Assembly: GCA_002633005.1 (NCBI GenBank)
Contig: NMRA01000232.1
Location: 358,866 to 422,865 of the forward strand
DNA from: Phoronis australis
Lineage: Eukaryota; Phoronida; Phoronidae
Direction: 5' to 3'
DNA: 64,000 nt
The notes below the pieces were generated by a model that saw only the letters and a list, made by a program, of their open reading frames with translations, did not search any database and was not told the DNA's origin. Position 1 is the stretch's first letter, and every line of letters begins with the position of its first letter. The position numbers were made by a program, and so were the translations under genes. Below, in pieces: positions 21,519 to 33,207 of the stretch.

Positions 21519-23934
21519 TGCTATTTCGAACTCTCAGGAAGCTAGAGTCGGCGGATACCAGTCTTTGTTCAATAAAACTTGCTTTAAAGAAATTTATAGC
21601 CAACGTACCCAGCTAATGTTATCAGCCAACGTCAGCATGACGTTGTTACGCGGACTAAGAGAAAATCATTGAGATGTCTTGAGTTTTGTCTTTCACGTGA
21701 GCGCAAAAGGGACATTCTCATTGACAGTGTTCTTTCCATTAACATGGTTTAAAGTCCCATAAACTGCCTTGTGTTAAAAACACTGAATACTGTCGTTTTT
21801 CAACAAGGTTATCTTTTGTGCTTTTATCGCTAATATATAAAAAATCTCTTAAGATACCAATTAACTTCTGCAAAATGTTAGGATTCCGATGTTTACTTGT
21901 TTATATTTTGTTCTTTCTCGAACAACTGCCACCATTTTAGGATTAACTAAACCTGTCATTACACAGAGCTAAGTAAAAAGTCACTAAACCATTCCAACTT
22001 ATAGTTTGTTTTTAAAGCATCGTTAACAATAATAGCATTGGAAAGCCATAAACTACAGTTAGGTTGTGCTCAACCAAATATCTAGACTGGGCAACTGGGT
22101 TTGGCTAACATGAATATACTTTTTACTCTCATGCGCAGTCGCGCTCGAAAAGTTCCAAAATCAATAAGTTGCAATTACTATGTTTTGAAATAAAAACATG
22201 GTTTCAAAAGTGTGCCGTTTCAATTAAAACAAGTAGGTACAACTTTGTGATTAGTTTTACGAGAGGCCAGTCAACAAGATGACCCTAACTCAAACCCATC
22301 AAATAATCTTTATGCGCAATTGGAGCAAGCTCGCATTTTGACCGGTTGAGAAAAGCAAATCTCCTAACACATAAAATGTTAGGCTTCGTAACCTTGTGAT
22401 TGAGGACTTTATTTTGTAAGATGTAATGCTTTTGAGTTTCTGTTCATCACCACTAGGACGAAACAAACCAGGGCAGTGTTTCAGTACCGAAGTTCAACAA
22501 AATTTTGACTTTTTATCGAAGTTCCCAACAAATGGTTTACTTTTTCAAGTTCACTCTTTAAATCGGTAAGTACCGTAGTACCTAATTTCCTCTCAAGTCG
22601 CTGTCCCTCACTTCGAAAATATGGTTAAATTCATACTACTCCTTCATATAGACCTGGTGTTGGTTATAACCACCGTTGATAAGATGCACGACTAAGCAAA
22701 GCTTAAGTTTGCCACTTTTCTTGTACAAGCTTGTCAGAAACATTGAACACTGCTGTTATTTAGAGGTGCCTCTCAGATTTACCACAAAGGCATTTACCCG
22801 TCGACGAATGGAAATGTAGTTGGCACAATGCTGTCTGTGTTTTCTCAGATTGCTGGATGGTTATTCATGACTCTCCCTTTGTGTTTGTGCAACGTGAGCC
22901 TAATAATCCCAAACCATACACAATTGTAGGAGAACGTTGAACCTAAAAACTGGAGACGCGATTCGTGATCCAAGAAGTCAAAGTTTCGGTTTATTGACAT
23001 AAAACCGTCATCAGGAAGCAATGTCACTAACCGGCAATACAACTTTCTCCTGTTACTATGGCCAAAAACTAAAACGATAGACTTTGGTGAGTTAAATACG
23101 ACTCATGATCAAGTTTACATGAAAAGAATCCAACGTTGACACAGTGGCACCTCAACCGGTTTGCGTACCTTGAAATCTGCCGGCATTGAACAAAACACCA
23201 TGTTGATATAATTAATTACATTGCCTTAGGCTGCAAATTAATGTTACCATTCTCTGGATAATCAGAGTCATAAACACACCGGGGACGACAATAGTATTTG
23301 TTTTTTAAATTTTCGTTTTGAAAGTTTGTAAATTTCATAATAAAATCATTCTTGAAAACAACACGAGGTTAGATTTTCAAGTTTTGAAAATCGGACAGGA
23401 AATGTGCCTTTTACAACATAAAACGTTTTATGTTGCCGTATTACTTATGTGGTTTCTCATTAATTCTGCAGGGTGCGCAGTATAATTGGAACAATTACCA
23501 AAATACCAAGCCACAGTTGGATTTTGAGGTAAGCCAAGGGTCATTGTAAAATTCGTGGCAAGTAGACAAATTGTTCAAATTGAATTACCAAACGTATCTG
23601 TCAGACAAGCATCGAATCATTGACATGCACCACTTCTAACATAAAATCGTTAAATGGTTTGTGCGCAAAATTTTATGTTCGTAGAGAAATAGAGCTTGTG
23701 GTTCGAAGCTACGATTTTATACAGGGTTCACGTTGTTTTCATAATCAGTTTGATTCCAGTAATTCACATCTGAACGATACGTAGGCTAATACGGTAAAAT
23801 GATTCACCCGAAACGATGCTTACCGTAGGGCAAAACATACATCCATTAACTACACGTCCTTGCCAAACCATCAAGTGGCATCGTCCCCGGCTCAATCTAG
23901 ACAAAATATTTGTTAAATATAAGTCCAAGCCTAC
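21519..23934. other. Long SLC18-like intron, nothing recognised
   Basis: AT-rich sequence between the TM1 exons and the 18936-19159 exon. Apart from the duplicated segment to its left and a short 33-bp-unit relic at 23803, no structure was seen. Confidence 0.45.
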
Positions 23935-24010
23935 CAACACTGGTGAGTAACATTAGATCCAGCATCATTGCTACAAATACGATGGCAACATACACACCCC
24001 CGAGACCCAT
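23935..24010 (-). pseudogene. SLC18-like duplicated TM1 exon, copy A
   Basis: Encodes MGLGGVYVAIVFVAMMLDLM followed by LLTSV, with donor gtaggc in the same phase as copy B. The in-frame ATG at 24010 gives 25 codons plus one base. Homology to copy B covers about 55 bases of exon, the donor and about 45 bases of intron, then stops. It could be an alternative first exon, or a dead partial duplication. Confidence 0.5.
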
Positions 24011-24076
24011 GCCACCCTTCTTGTGACAGTGTCCCTCAATCTAGACAACTGTTCTTAAATATAAGTCAAAACCTAC

Positions 24077-24182
24077 CAACAATGGTGATTAACATTAGAT
24101 CAAGCATCATTGCTACAAATACGTTGGCAACAACCAGTTTCTTGGAATAACGAATGTCCTGCCAGCAAGAGTACCAGATCAT
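24077..24182 (-). pseudogene. SLC18-like exon 1 (start and TM1), copy B
   Basis: ATG at 24182 opens MIWYSCWQDIRYSKKLVVAN followed by VFVAMMLDLMLITIV, ending one base into a codon at donor gtaggt. The RxSKKLVxxxxxxAxxLDxML pattern matches TM1 of VMAT/VAChT, including the membrane Asp (D28). An upstream in-frame stop supports the start. The donor half of this exon is duplicated 140 bp away at 23935-24010. Confidence 0.7.
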
Positions 24183-24499
24183 CCTGCGAGTTCTTCAGGT
24201 GGTTGTCTGAAACACACAGCTATGTATTGTCTTATCGAACATTCAATGTCACCAATCGCTACCGTACATGTATATTAGCTAGATTGATACCTGCTACCGT
24301 TTCTCGAAAAGCCTTCATAATTGTTTCTACTAAATCACCAGAACCTTTTTATCGCTGTCGTTGCCGTAAATGCGGAGAAACGCGTATTGGATGTTAATCA
24401 ACTTTAATTATTAATGTAAAAACTATGGAAGTTTTACTATCTTTTCGCGCTCGTATGAAACTTCATGTGAAACGTTGTGTTTTGATAGCGTGATTAATG

Positions 24500-24645
24500 T
24501 AGTGGCGGATTTAAAGGGGGGCATGGCCCCCTCTAAAACTCCCAGATTCCATTTGGCAGTTCGGGGGTGCGCCGTCTGACGGGCAAAATCCTGGCTAATA
24601 CTATGCCCTGCCCCCCCCTAAATAAAAATCCTGGATCCGCCCCTG
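24500..24645. mobile_element. Short TIR element, GGCGGATC family, copy 2
   Basis: Begins tagtGGCGGATTTAAAGGGG and ends with CTGGATCCGCCCCTG, inverted with G/C-runs inside, about 146 bases. Non-coding MITE-like. Confidence 0.6.
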
Positions 24646-25339
24646 AAATGGCTTGTAACATAGAGTGGACTATATAATGACGGTTAAATATGGTCAAGTG
24701 AATCCACATCTGCGTAAATTGATACAGTGTATATACCCCTAGGTCACACGAAAGTTGAAAGCATCAAATTGCTCAATCTTCTCTTTTTCAGCAACTAGTG
24801 ACGACAACCGCATCCTTTCATAATCCTTTTTCTGAAACTAGCAACTTCTATATTCTATACTAGAAAGTATTGAAATCAATCACTACCATGGATCGATAGT
24901 AGCCGAAATCACTCTCTAGCATTTCGCATGAAGAGAAAGCATAGATAACGTTATCTTCACTAACTTATTTGTTGGAAATTCAATCTCAAACATTGACGTG
25001 TGTACTGAGCTGTTACCGTCTCTGATTTTGCAATGGCAGCCGACGGATAAAGTATTTTGCTTTATCTATGATCAAAGCGGTTGTACTCGGTCAAACCAGT
25101 ATACATCTTTCGGAACTCATTCTTATGTACAACACAGATCATCGACTGTTATGAAGTCAAAGTAAAGGTGGGAAAGCAACATAAGTTTTATTGTTTTTTT
25201 TTCTGTGACAGATGCCATTGAAGGAAGTGAGGCCTATGCTTAATTTCGACTATCCATACAAAATGGTGCTTTGAATTTCGATTCTCAAAACAATCAACAT
25301 TCTTCATTTGAAATAAAGTATCGTAATTAAACTTGGATC

Positions 25340-25585
25340 TCCATCAAAGATGTTACGGGGATTTTGCAAGAAATTAAAGAGGCCGTTTTTTCGCTAAGGG
25401 CCTCCGTAGCGATGGCCGCTCAGAGATTGGAACCAAAAGACATAAATCTTGTACATACATACTTATTTTTGGATGCTTTTATTCGTGCGATATGCAAAAT
25501 CGACGACGATGAAATATTGAAGATACAGACTCTCGTACGTTGTATTTCAAATATCTCCAAAGACGGTCAGTGCTCACCACGGTGA
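25340..25585 (+). other. Unassigned protein-like open frame
   Basis: Frame reading SIKDVTGILQEIKEAVFSLR, then LVHTYLFLDAFIRAICKIDD and stop at 25583. The alternation of charged and hydrophobic residues looks helical, but there is no ATG near the start and no recognised family. It may be an exon, since an upstream AG is available, or part of a mobile element. Confidence 0.2.
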
Positions 25586-25784
25586 ACGCATTCTCTTCCT
25601 GCCTTGTTTGTGTCGGGTCACTTAACCGTGCACTGCATGGGATTCACTTTATTGGAGCGGTTGTCCCCTAACGGGGACCCATTATGTGCACTTCAGCATA
25701 ATTGACCAAAACGGAATCGAACTTATTTTTGTTTCTAAACGAATGAATGAAAATCCACTTAATGGGTGAAAAAATTATTTAAAA

Positions 25785-25895
25785 GGTGAACATGAATCTA
25801 ACGTCAAGCAAAAATGGACACTATGGTACAAAACTGGACATTGTAGATCAAAATGGACATCATGGGTCAAATGCGCATGAAGGGTCAAAACAGCC
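25785..25895. repeat. Degenerate about 20-bp array
   Basis: aaaaatggacactatggtac, aaaactggacattgtagatc, aaaatggacatcatgggtca, followed by gcgcatgaagggtcaaaaca: four or five units of about 20 bases. Confidence 0.6.
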
Positions 25896-26454
25896 TCCAG
25901 CCAGAACACGACTACGGTACTTAGGTGCACCACACTTGCTCTGCACTCACAAGAAATCTTTGTTTATCAAGTATCCCATGATTCAGCTTTCCAAATCAAC
26001 GACCAATCTCTTCTGTTGCCACCCGTTGAGGGCTGAATGTGACAGCTTTGAAGTGGTCCTCTAAACTTCTTCCAAAATCTTCTATGACCTTGAATTCTCA
26101 AAAGAGCATGACACCATCTTTGTGTTTTTCATAAACCTGAATTTAAGCTAATTGATATCTATGTTGTACTAGTCTACAAATTTACAATGACATTCGTCAT
26201 TGACAGATTGACCACAAAACACTTGTATATGTAGGTATTCTGAATTAATATATTTATGATCGACACCTTAAGAGCAACCACTGTCGAAGAAAACAGATAC
26301 TTCAGCAATCAATGTGGTTCAAGTTCCTTTAAGTTCGATCATTTCATGCCGTCAGAAAAAAAGCCAAAGGCTCAAAATACGTTGAAATTATCCGAAAACA
26401 AAAGCATGTCACCACTTCTTTGATTAAAAACTATTTATTAAATTTCATAAAAAT

Positions 26455-26975
26455 CCATCAGGGAACTTCAGAGAAACAGAGGAAAACGGAAAAATGAAAT
26501 TGCCATTAGGGGCGCAATGTTTGTCAGATCCGTCTGAAAGTCATCGTCGTCCCTTGTCAACTTCATACAAATATACTTGTTTCCTGCAGAGGCTTTAGGA
26601 GATACATGTACAGCTATGAGCGCAAAAACTGCCACTAGGAGGCGCTACAGTGACTGAAATCGGAAAATTATCGTCAACCGTCCTCATCGCACCGAGCTAA
26701 GAACATACAATCATCCTTAGAGTGGTTTGGTTGACAGAGTGGCGGTCGCCAAAATAAACTAGGAAACAGCAAAAATGGCCACCAAATGGCGCAAAATATG
26801 TCGAATCCATCCGCAAACGGAAAAATGTCACCGTTTCTTTCATTGAAAGCTACTTACTACATTTCATGAAAATCCATCATTTGCCACTAGGGGACACAGC
26901 ATTCGTCGGATCCGTCTCAGTGAAAGCGATCGTCATTCGTTGTCAATTTCAAATAAATACAGTTGCTATCAGTCT
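26455..26975. repeat. Degenerate repeats with 'gccattaggggcgc' core
   Basis: gccattaggggcgcaatgtt, gccactaggaggcgctacag and gccactaggggacacagcat, with flanking aaatccatca and gatccgtct, occur three times over about 520 bases. A related piece (gccattagagggcacaacgg) is at 15563. Confidence 0.55.
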
Positions 26976-27686
26976 GGGTCAACTTGTAGAAGAATGTTAC
27001 CCCAGCAAATGTTCAATATTCTGAGGGAGTTTCAAGTTATGCAAGACACTTAGCACTGGTCTGTACATTGGCTAGTGAACCTACAGCATGCGGTAAGTTT
27101 ACTTCGTTCTCAACTAACAGGTATCTGCCCAAGAGTCTGTCGGAGCCTTTGGCCGTTTGCGAGGTGTGGACTCTGGGTGGAGCGACAGCTTCGAAAGATC
27201 TGCGATTTTAAAACCCTTTCTCAAACGATTTTGAAAAAAAATGCACCGAAGTGCGATTTTTTGCAATAACCGTAAATCTGAAGTGATGATAAGGCAGTTG
27301 AAAGTTTGGAGAAATTTGGAAAGGCCATCCTCATTGTAGAGCGAAAACCCTCATCGACTTGGCTCATTTATGGTGAGGTAAGCGTCGATATTGACATATA
27401 TTTTTCAAGACCGAAATTTTCTCCACTCACTATAACTTATTTGTGATGTCCTGAAAATCTCATCCCCTATTCTCTTGGAATCGTAATCTCAAAATCACAA
27501 AAATCTTCAGCAATCAAGATGTCCAATCCATAATCTCCTAATGCGCACTTGAGTAAAAACAAAACATTATTAGAAGCCTTAACAAAAGCAAACAGACATA
27601 TTTATGATTGCCTGCGCTGGTTCGTAAGCCGTGTCAGTTGTGCATCTGGACACGACGAACAAGCCTCCCTATTTGACGAAGTGGGC

Positions 27687-27860
27687 AAAAAGGCCCGCCT
27701 CAGAGAAACAAAAAGTTCGAAAAAATAGAAAACTAAAAAGACAGGAACCACCAAAATTCGGCAAATGCACAATTCATAGCTCTGAATGTACCTCGTTTTT
27801 TAGGAAATTTCCACGTGCTAAAAATTCAAGCCCCCAATTTTTAGGCTAGGTGCGCACATG
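27687..27860 (+). repeat. Dispersed repeat family D, copy 2
   Basis: gggcaaaaaggcccgcctca to tttttaggctaggtgcgcac. Shares its second half with 15430-15560 and its first half, inverted, with 7195-7320. Confidence 0.6.
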
Positions 27861-28015
27861 AGTAGAGGAAGATCTTACCCAAAAGTCAAACATCGAATGT
27901 GTTCGGCTCTCTCGTCTGTACAAAAGCCATGCAATCTATGAGAAAATCACCGTTTTGTCTTAAGCAGACATGGCAGTGAACTGCTGGCATAGTGGCGCGC
28001 GCAGTCAAAACCTTG

Positions 28016-28345
28016 TGAGAAATAAGATATTGGATGGGAGATGAAAGACTGCTAGACCTTGAGCGCCTACCTTACGTAACTAGTCATGATCAGTGATTAA
28101 TCTCACTCTGTTTGTGAACATGTAAGAGAAGAATGACCACTTGTCAGACGAGCGTTTAACAAAAGAAAATAGGGGATGAGAAATGAAGGATTGCTAGATC
28201 CAGTGCGTTTATGTTGTGTCCTATCCTCCCAAACTTAGTGATTGATCTCACACGATCACTGATGTTTGTCAAGAAGATGAAAGAGAAAAACGACCGGTAG
28301 TCTGATGAGTTTCTCAAAGGAGATGAACGCGATGGGAATGAATAG
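28016..28345. repeat. Diverged tandem duplication, about 160-bp unit
   Basis: gggagatgaaagactgctag acc ... tgattaatctcac ... agaagaatgaccac at 28039-28140 matches gatgagaaatgaaggattgc ... tgattgatctcac ... gaaaaacgaccgg at 28173-28300. A third start lies at 28322. Confidence 0.6.
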
Positions 28346-28978
28346 AACTTGTGCGTTTATTGTTGTTATTGGCTTCTGTTCATACACTTCAGGTCTTAGA
28401 AGAATTAAAAGCAAACGTGATGTTTAATATCCTACAGAAACAAGGAATTACTTTGAAAACGGTTTTATCGAAATGCTCGACCCTCAAAATATGGAATGGA
28501 CACTTATTTTTTCAAGATGAAAAAGTCGATGAAAATAACGAAAATTCGGCAATGGTCACACTCATCCGCTTAAAAAATAATAAATGTAACATTTTTCGGT
28601 TTGTTAGTATCAATTTTCATTTTCCCACCAAGTTTTTATAACCAAAACGAAATTTCAAATTTTATGTCTGGGGACGCACGGGGGCCAGTTTTCAACTCAA
28701 ACGATCAATATTAATCATCGATGTTTCGAAAATTTGTGATACGGAAATCAACACAAAACAGATGTACAATGTAAAATCATTTGGCATATTATACCAAACT
28801 GGTTCTCACATCAAACTCGTTTATCATGTGCATGGTCTAATCTGGCGACAATTACTATCAGAACTGTACAATCCCTTTGACAAAAATAGTTTCACCTTTC
28901 GCAATTCTTATGAAAAAAGCGTTTTTCTGAACCGTCCTCCAACATACTGCTAAACCACAATATTTTTTAAATTCAGAC

Positions 28979-29150
28979 CACGCACAGACTTACCCAAGAA
29001 CAACTTGCAATAGTGCAACTTTCCCCCACACCGCGTCCACACACGTATATCCAATAACTAGCGTAACGCAGAAGTGGCTTTAGGCCTACACGTCAAAATG
29101 AACAGCCTATGTGAACACCGCGCGAAAAAGAACCCGGTATGTAACTGCGC
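28979..29150. repeat. Fragment of the same decayed family as 54545-54870
   Basis: cacagacttacccaagaaca, tagtgcaactttcccccaca and acgtatatccaataactagc parallel, partly inverted, 54558-54870. Confidence 0.4.
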
Positions 29151-30490
29151 AAGCGCAAACATGATACACATCCATCCCTAAAATGTGGGGCTTGTTATCC
29201 CAACGTCTAAACAAGATTGAGACTAAGCTGTCCTAATAGATTCACAAATTAATGCACGTGGCTTAGCCACGCTGCTGAACTTTGAGAAACCCAATGTGCT
29301 ATTTTCTATTATAATGCAACAATTTAAAGGAGAATGCCACCCGATTTAATTAGTCTTTTTACTGTCTTAATCGGTCTATATCCACATCGCCTCGCATACG
29401 GTCGACCTTACCTTGCCGAGAGGTGTCGCGTCAACCTGTGAGGAAGGTGAGAAACGACGCAGCGACGTCAGTGGTTCATTTGCAGAGTGAATGCCGCTAT
29501 GTTGCGGAGCATCATTCCCGCTTGGCCGAACTATGCAGCTGCGAGGAAAGCGGGTACATCGTTTTTTCGACTTCCTCGAGAGTCCCAAATGCTTAGGAAG
29601 TGTAGCGCGGTAGTGAAGAATGAAAAGTAGGCCTACGCTGTTAATAGCAAGTATGAGGCCGTGAAACAGGCCGGCTAAAGAACTACATGTATCCATGCGT
29701 TTCGTTGTCTGTGCATGTTCACGGCGCCTCTCTAGTATTTCTTGATCACTGTATTCCGGTTCGAACTGATAGCCTGTGAAACTTAACGATCCACCTGCGA
29801 AGTCGTCGTCGGATGAACTCTCGTCTAGAAGTCAGGATTCTGTTTACGTTCTGCGTTCTGTATCAAAATGAAATATTCTCGCCCTGACCAATGCTTATAT
29901 AAAACTGAAACAAAACCCGTCTCATTATAGATACAATTTGTAAAGCCTTTGGAGTATTCGAGAGTGCAAATGTTTTGAGAAGCCAGCAATGAATAAACCG
30001 CTGCGTTACCGGCTTCAGATGCAATAAACGAACGGGCACCGATCAGGTGTGAGCCCGCCATGCGTTTGCTAACAGAAACTGTTGTGAAACAATAACTCGA
30101 TTTTCTATCGCGGCCAGGTGTTAGGGGAATCTTTATTTACACATACATTATTCAAATAATTATTGTCAATGTACAACTCTTCTGCCCTGACGGTTCTGTG
30201 GACAAAGGGGAACATGAATTCAAGGCGGCCCCCGCCCGACGAGTAAGTAGATTTGCAGTTTCGTGGCTAATTCGCCAACATAATCACGTGCACATTACTT
30301 CTTTGGCTCACTAGTACGGTATTTTCTTGACTGGAAGTTTAGTTTCCAACTTTGGCTGGTTTATGTTCGTGATGTCTTCAGTCCGGCCGCGACGCCGCCT
30401 GATCAGGTTCCGAGCCACTTGCCAGGATAACAAGCGTTTTGTGTGTTTAGAAATAAAAAATCACAAGTCTAAACAACAGGTTATCCTGTC

Positions 30491-30912
30491 TGTATTTCAC
30501 GAAAGAATACTTGGAATTTACCTCCGAACAGACCCCTAACTCCTGGTACGGACCTTGGTAAATTAATGGCCTGCCCGATGGCAGTTTGTAGGCTACGATG
30601 TGTCCAACCAATAAACCCGTAACAGGGAAATAAAAGAACACGTTTTTATAAGAACTCGGCGTGTTTTTAAGGGTTTGAAATCGTAGTTTGATGATTTATT
30701 GGTGTTAAACGATGAATTCAAGCGATAAGCTGACATGAGTAACCCGGCCCGGCCGTGTTGTGAACTGCTGAACAGACAAATGAAACCAATGACGTCATTG
30801 GATAATTTCAACACCTCCGTCTGCCGTTAGGTGTCAGGTAACGCAATCGAACGTGCCGTTATCCAGTAGAACTACTCGATATACAAATAGGTTGTTTTTT
30901 GCGAGGCATATG
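30491..30912. repeat. Left copy of N-flanking duplication in transposon copy 2
   Basis: About 422 bases from tgtatttcacgaaagaatac to gcgaggcatatg recur at 31056-31480 with few differences. Between them are 142 bases of a GGCGGATC-type element and one N. See the finding on false duplication. Confidence 0.8.
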
Positions 30913-30913
30913 T

Positions 30914-31054
30914 CAGTGGCGGATCTAGGATATCACAAGGGGGGGGCCCAACATTTTGTCCGGCTGTAAGAATTTGCGTAAACTGAACCATGATTGTAGA
31001 TGCGCATAGCACCGAATGGGGGGAGGTCGGGAGGGGGGTTTGCCCCGCCCGGGA
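30914..31054. mobile_element. Short TIR element, GGCGGATC family, copy 3 (cut by N)
   Basis: Begins cagtGGCGGATCTAGGATA with a G-run and continues to a C-rich stretch ending at the N at 31055. Inserted inside the right part of the THAP-TIR element directly after catatg. Confidence 0.55.
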
Positions 31055-31055
31055 N

Positions 31056-31480
31056 TGTATTTCACGGAAGAATACTTGGAATTTACCTCCGAACAGACCC
31101 CTCACTCCTGGTACGGACCTTGGTAAATTAATGGCCTGCCCGATGGCAGTTTGTAGGCTACCGTGTGTCCAACCAATAAATCCGTAACAGGGAAATAAAA
31201 GAACACGTTTTTATAAGAACTCGGCGTGTTTTTAAGGGTTTGAAATCGTAGTTTGATGATTTATTGGTGTTAAACGATGAATTCAAGCGATTAGCTGACA
31301 TCAGTAACCCGGCCCGGCAGTGTTGTGAACTGCTGAACAGACTGCGTGTGAAACCAATGACGTCATTGGATAATTTCAACACCTCCGTCTGCCGTTAGGT
31401 GTCAGGTAACGCAATCGAACGTGCCGTTATCCAGTAGAACTACTCGATATAAAAATAGGTTGTTTTTTGCGAGGCATATG
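31056..31480. repeat. Right copy of N-flanking duplication in transposon copy 2
   Basis: Near-identical to 30491-30912. It lacks the inserted GGCGGATC-type element and runs straight into the element's true right end, consistent with the alternative haplotype. Confidence 0.8.
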
Positions 31481-31814
31481 CTCCTTTAAAAATTCTAAGC
31501 TTGCTATATTTAGACCAACTTTTCAATATTAAAACGGCCAACGTGGTTTGCCTTACTCATTGTTTGTTTTTTATTTTGAAACTCGTAAGCTAAACAGGCA
31601 CATTGGTTACAAACGCAATTATTTCATCCAATACATTCAGCCAAGCGCAATTAAGTTCACTTCAATGTCTGACCGCGCCATTGCCCCTTTTGTGCAGCTG
31701 AACTCACTAGATACTCTGATCGAGGTGAACAGTGCAGGCGTTCTCGCCCACATGCGTGCAAATCTCACAAGCCTAAGAGTATGGGGTGTTGCCAGTATAA
31801 ACAAGAATATTCCC

Positions 31815-31960
31815 AGAAGTAAAGCAGTGCTGTAGTGGTAAAATAAGAGGTAAGTAGGCGCCCAAAGCCCACCGTACCACCTTGATGAGCACTGAACGTA
31901 ACTTACGGTGCATAGGCGCTACGTTCAAATGCCAAAAGGTGGTTGGCTGCGCCCGGCCTT
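31815..31960 (-). repeat. Inverted copy of the 20.7-20.85 kb repeat segment
   Basis: Read on the minus strand it repeats, in order, ccttttggca..., cgtagcgcctatgcaccgta, agttac and gcgcctacttacctctta..ttaccac, as at 20697-20835. This shows the segment is a dispersed family, not only a local duplicate. Confidence 0.65.
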
Positions 31961-33075
31961 CGTGCGCTTTCGCCCCACTATAGCACTGAGTAGAAGTCCG
32001 AATAAAAGGCATTCCAAGAATACGGTATGTCATTATTTCCTAAGGTCTTTGTACGGCAACCTGAATCAGACGCGGATATCATAGTGCATACTATATTTAC
32101 AATGACTACTTCGAATGTACTGTAGATTGACAGGTCAATGCATCTTGCCGCATCACTGTGCGCAGGAAACAATGAAGTGAGGTAAATTTCACTTGGGGTA
32201 GACAGCTCAGCTTGTTCCTCTCGGTCTACATTGACCCTAGTCCTAGGCATGTTGATCAAGGGAAGTGGCTCAGTTTAACAGGTGAACAGGTGTGCCTCAG
32301 TGACATTACTTGGAGTCTGTGCACTCACGGCACACTTCATTTAGTGTAACTGGAGATAACTAACCCTCCAATCAGCAAAGACTAATTTTTGTACTCTGTG
32401 GAAAATTGTCTGCGAGTGTGAACACGTGACTGGTCATCTTGGGATAGATGACTTGGGTTAAGAAAATGGGTTGAACTGGAAAAGCTGCAAAACAGGTTTG
32501 TCAGTTAGGCGCTAAAAGCAAGTTTTACATGATATGTTGCGACTTAGTAATTGTATATTTACTGTTCCGCATGTTTTCCCCTGACTTTCACACACATCAA
32601 CAGTTGTAATTATACACTATACTCCTCTTAGTTCAAAGAATTTATTGAAAATTACCATACATACAAAAAACAAGGACGTTTGTGGATAGAAAGAAATATC
32701 AAGATCATGATTCACCCATATACAAAACCCTGACCTAACTTCAAAATTCAACCAGCAGAAGTCACTATATATCTTTGGTAATACTTACACTAGATTGAAA
32801 ATAGTAATCGAATTCTACCAGACAGTCATGTATAGAACAATATCACAGTTTTAGTATGCCAGCACTGAACATATCCATGAAATACTAATGCACCCAATCA
32901 AATATTAGAGACTATAACTCAGCTGATTGGCCAGAGAACTAATGACTGGCTGGAGTATTGCTCCACCTCATGGCTGAAATCAGAAGTTGTGCTATAAACA
33001 TTTTTAGCACTCATCAAAACCTGCAGCCTTTATGCAGGTTTCTGCAAACTGAGCAATATAATTGCAGTCTGGGAT
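31961..33075. other. Allantoinase 3' flank
   Basis: Contains the probable 3' UTR up to the AATAAA at 32641-32646 (minus strand). No other gene is recognised. Confidence 0.5.
32641..32646 (-). terminator. Candidate poly(A) signal of allantoinase
   Basis: AATAAA on the minus strand about 430 bases after the allantoinase stop codon. I chose it by eye as a likely 3' end marker; no transcript evidence is available. Confidence 0.4.
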
Positions 33076-33207
33076 TTACCCATTGCTGCCAATCATGAGA
33101 AACTGACCATGCTTGTCACTGAATTTACCCTCATCATTCACTAAGACACCACCAACAATAGTCTTATGGACAACTCCTTGGACCTTCATCCCCAGGTACG
33201 GGGTTAA
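33076..33207 (-). CDS. ALN: Allantoinase exon 11 and stop (residues 414-456)
   Basis: Encodes [20 protein letters not shown] followed by [23 protein letters not shown] and TAA at 33078-33076. The LTPYLG...G.V..T.V.G..V...G.F pattern is the normal C-terminus of allantoinase. Acceptor attgttgcag. Confidence 0.93.
   Translation of the reverse strand, partial: LTPYLGMKVQGVVHKTIVGGVLVNDEGKFSDKHGQFLMIGSNG

Larger units (their letters stand above)
10278..24182 (-). pseudogene. SLC18-like vesicular amine transporter locus, probably disabled
   Basis: Major facilitator superfamily, SLC18 branch (VMAT/VAChT): proton-coupled loading of amines into vesicles. Exons on the minus strand align in order with the family: 24182-24077 (TM1), 19159-18936 (lumenal loop and TM2 start), 18432-18374, 17720-17637, 15381-15289 (SDDEERV), 14455-14366 (GFPFGSICY), 11664-11541 (LLDPYIDVAL), 11108-11013 (WMMDSLKTEQWQIG), 10476-10278 (TM11-TM12 and stop). 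Family matches are clear: TDDEERG, GPPFGS.LY, DPYIL and IWMMETM of VAChT have direct counterparts. Signs of decay: TAA at 17670-17668 where the family has Gln; the TM1 exon (phase 1) does not join the frame of the next exon; exons 14455-14366 and 11664-11541 also do not join; TM8-TM10 are not found; the TM11 Asp essential in VMAT is Ser. A diverged but working gene with missed exons or sequence errors remains possible. Confidence 0.75.
29328..31485. mobile_element. TTAA-flanked THAP-TIR transposon, copy 2 (rearranged)
   Basis: Same family as 15894-17540. The left end AGGAGAATGCCACCC is preceded by TTAA (29324-29327); the right end is degenerate (GCGAGGCATATGCTCCT) and followed by TTAA. In the THAP region near 29512 both N-terminal cysteines are lost (Ser and Trp). 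The 3' part occurs twice (30491-30912 and 31056-31480) around a short TIR element and the single N at 31055, which looks like an assembly fault. Confidence 0.7.

Noticed and set aside
29376-29696. 106-codon minus-strand frame
   Set aside because: Opposite strand of the decayed THAP region of the TIR element.
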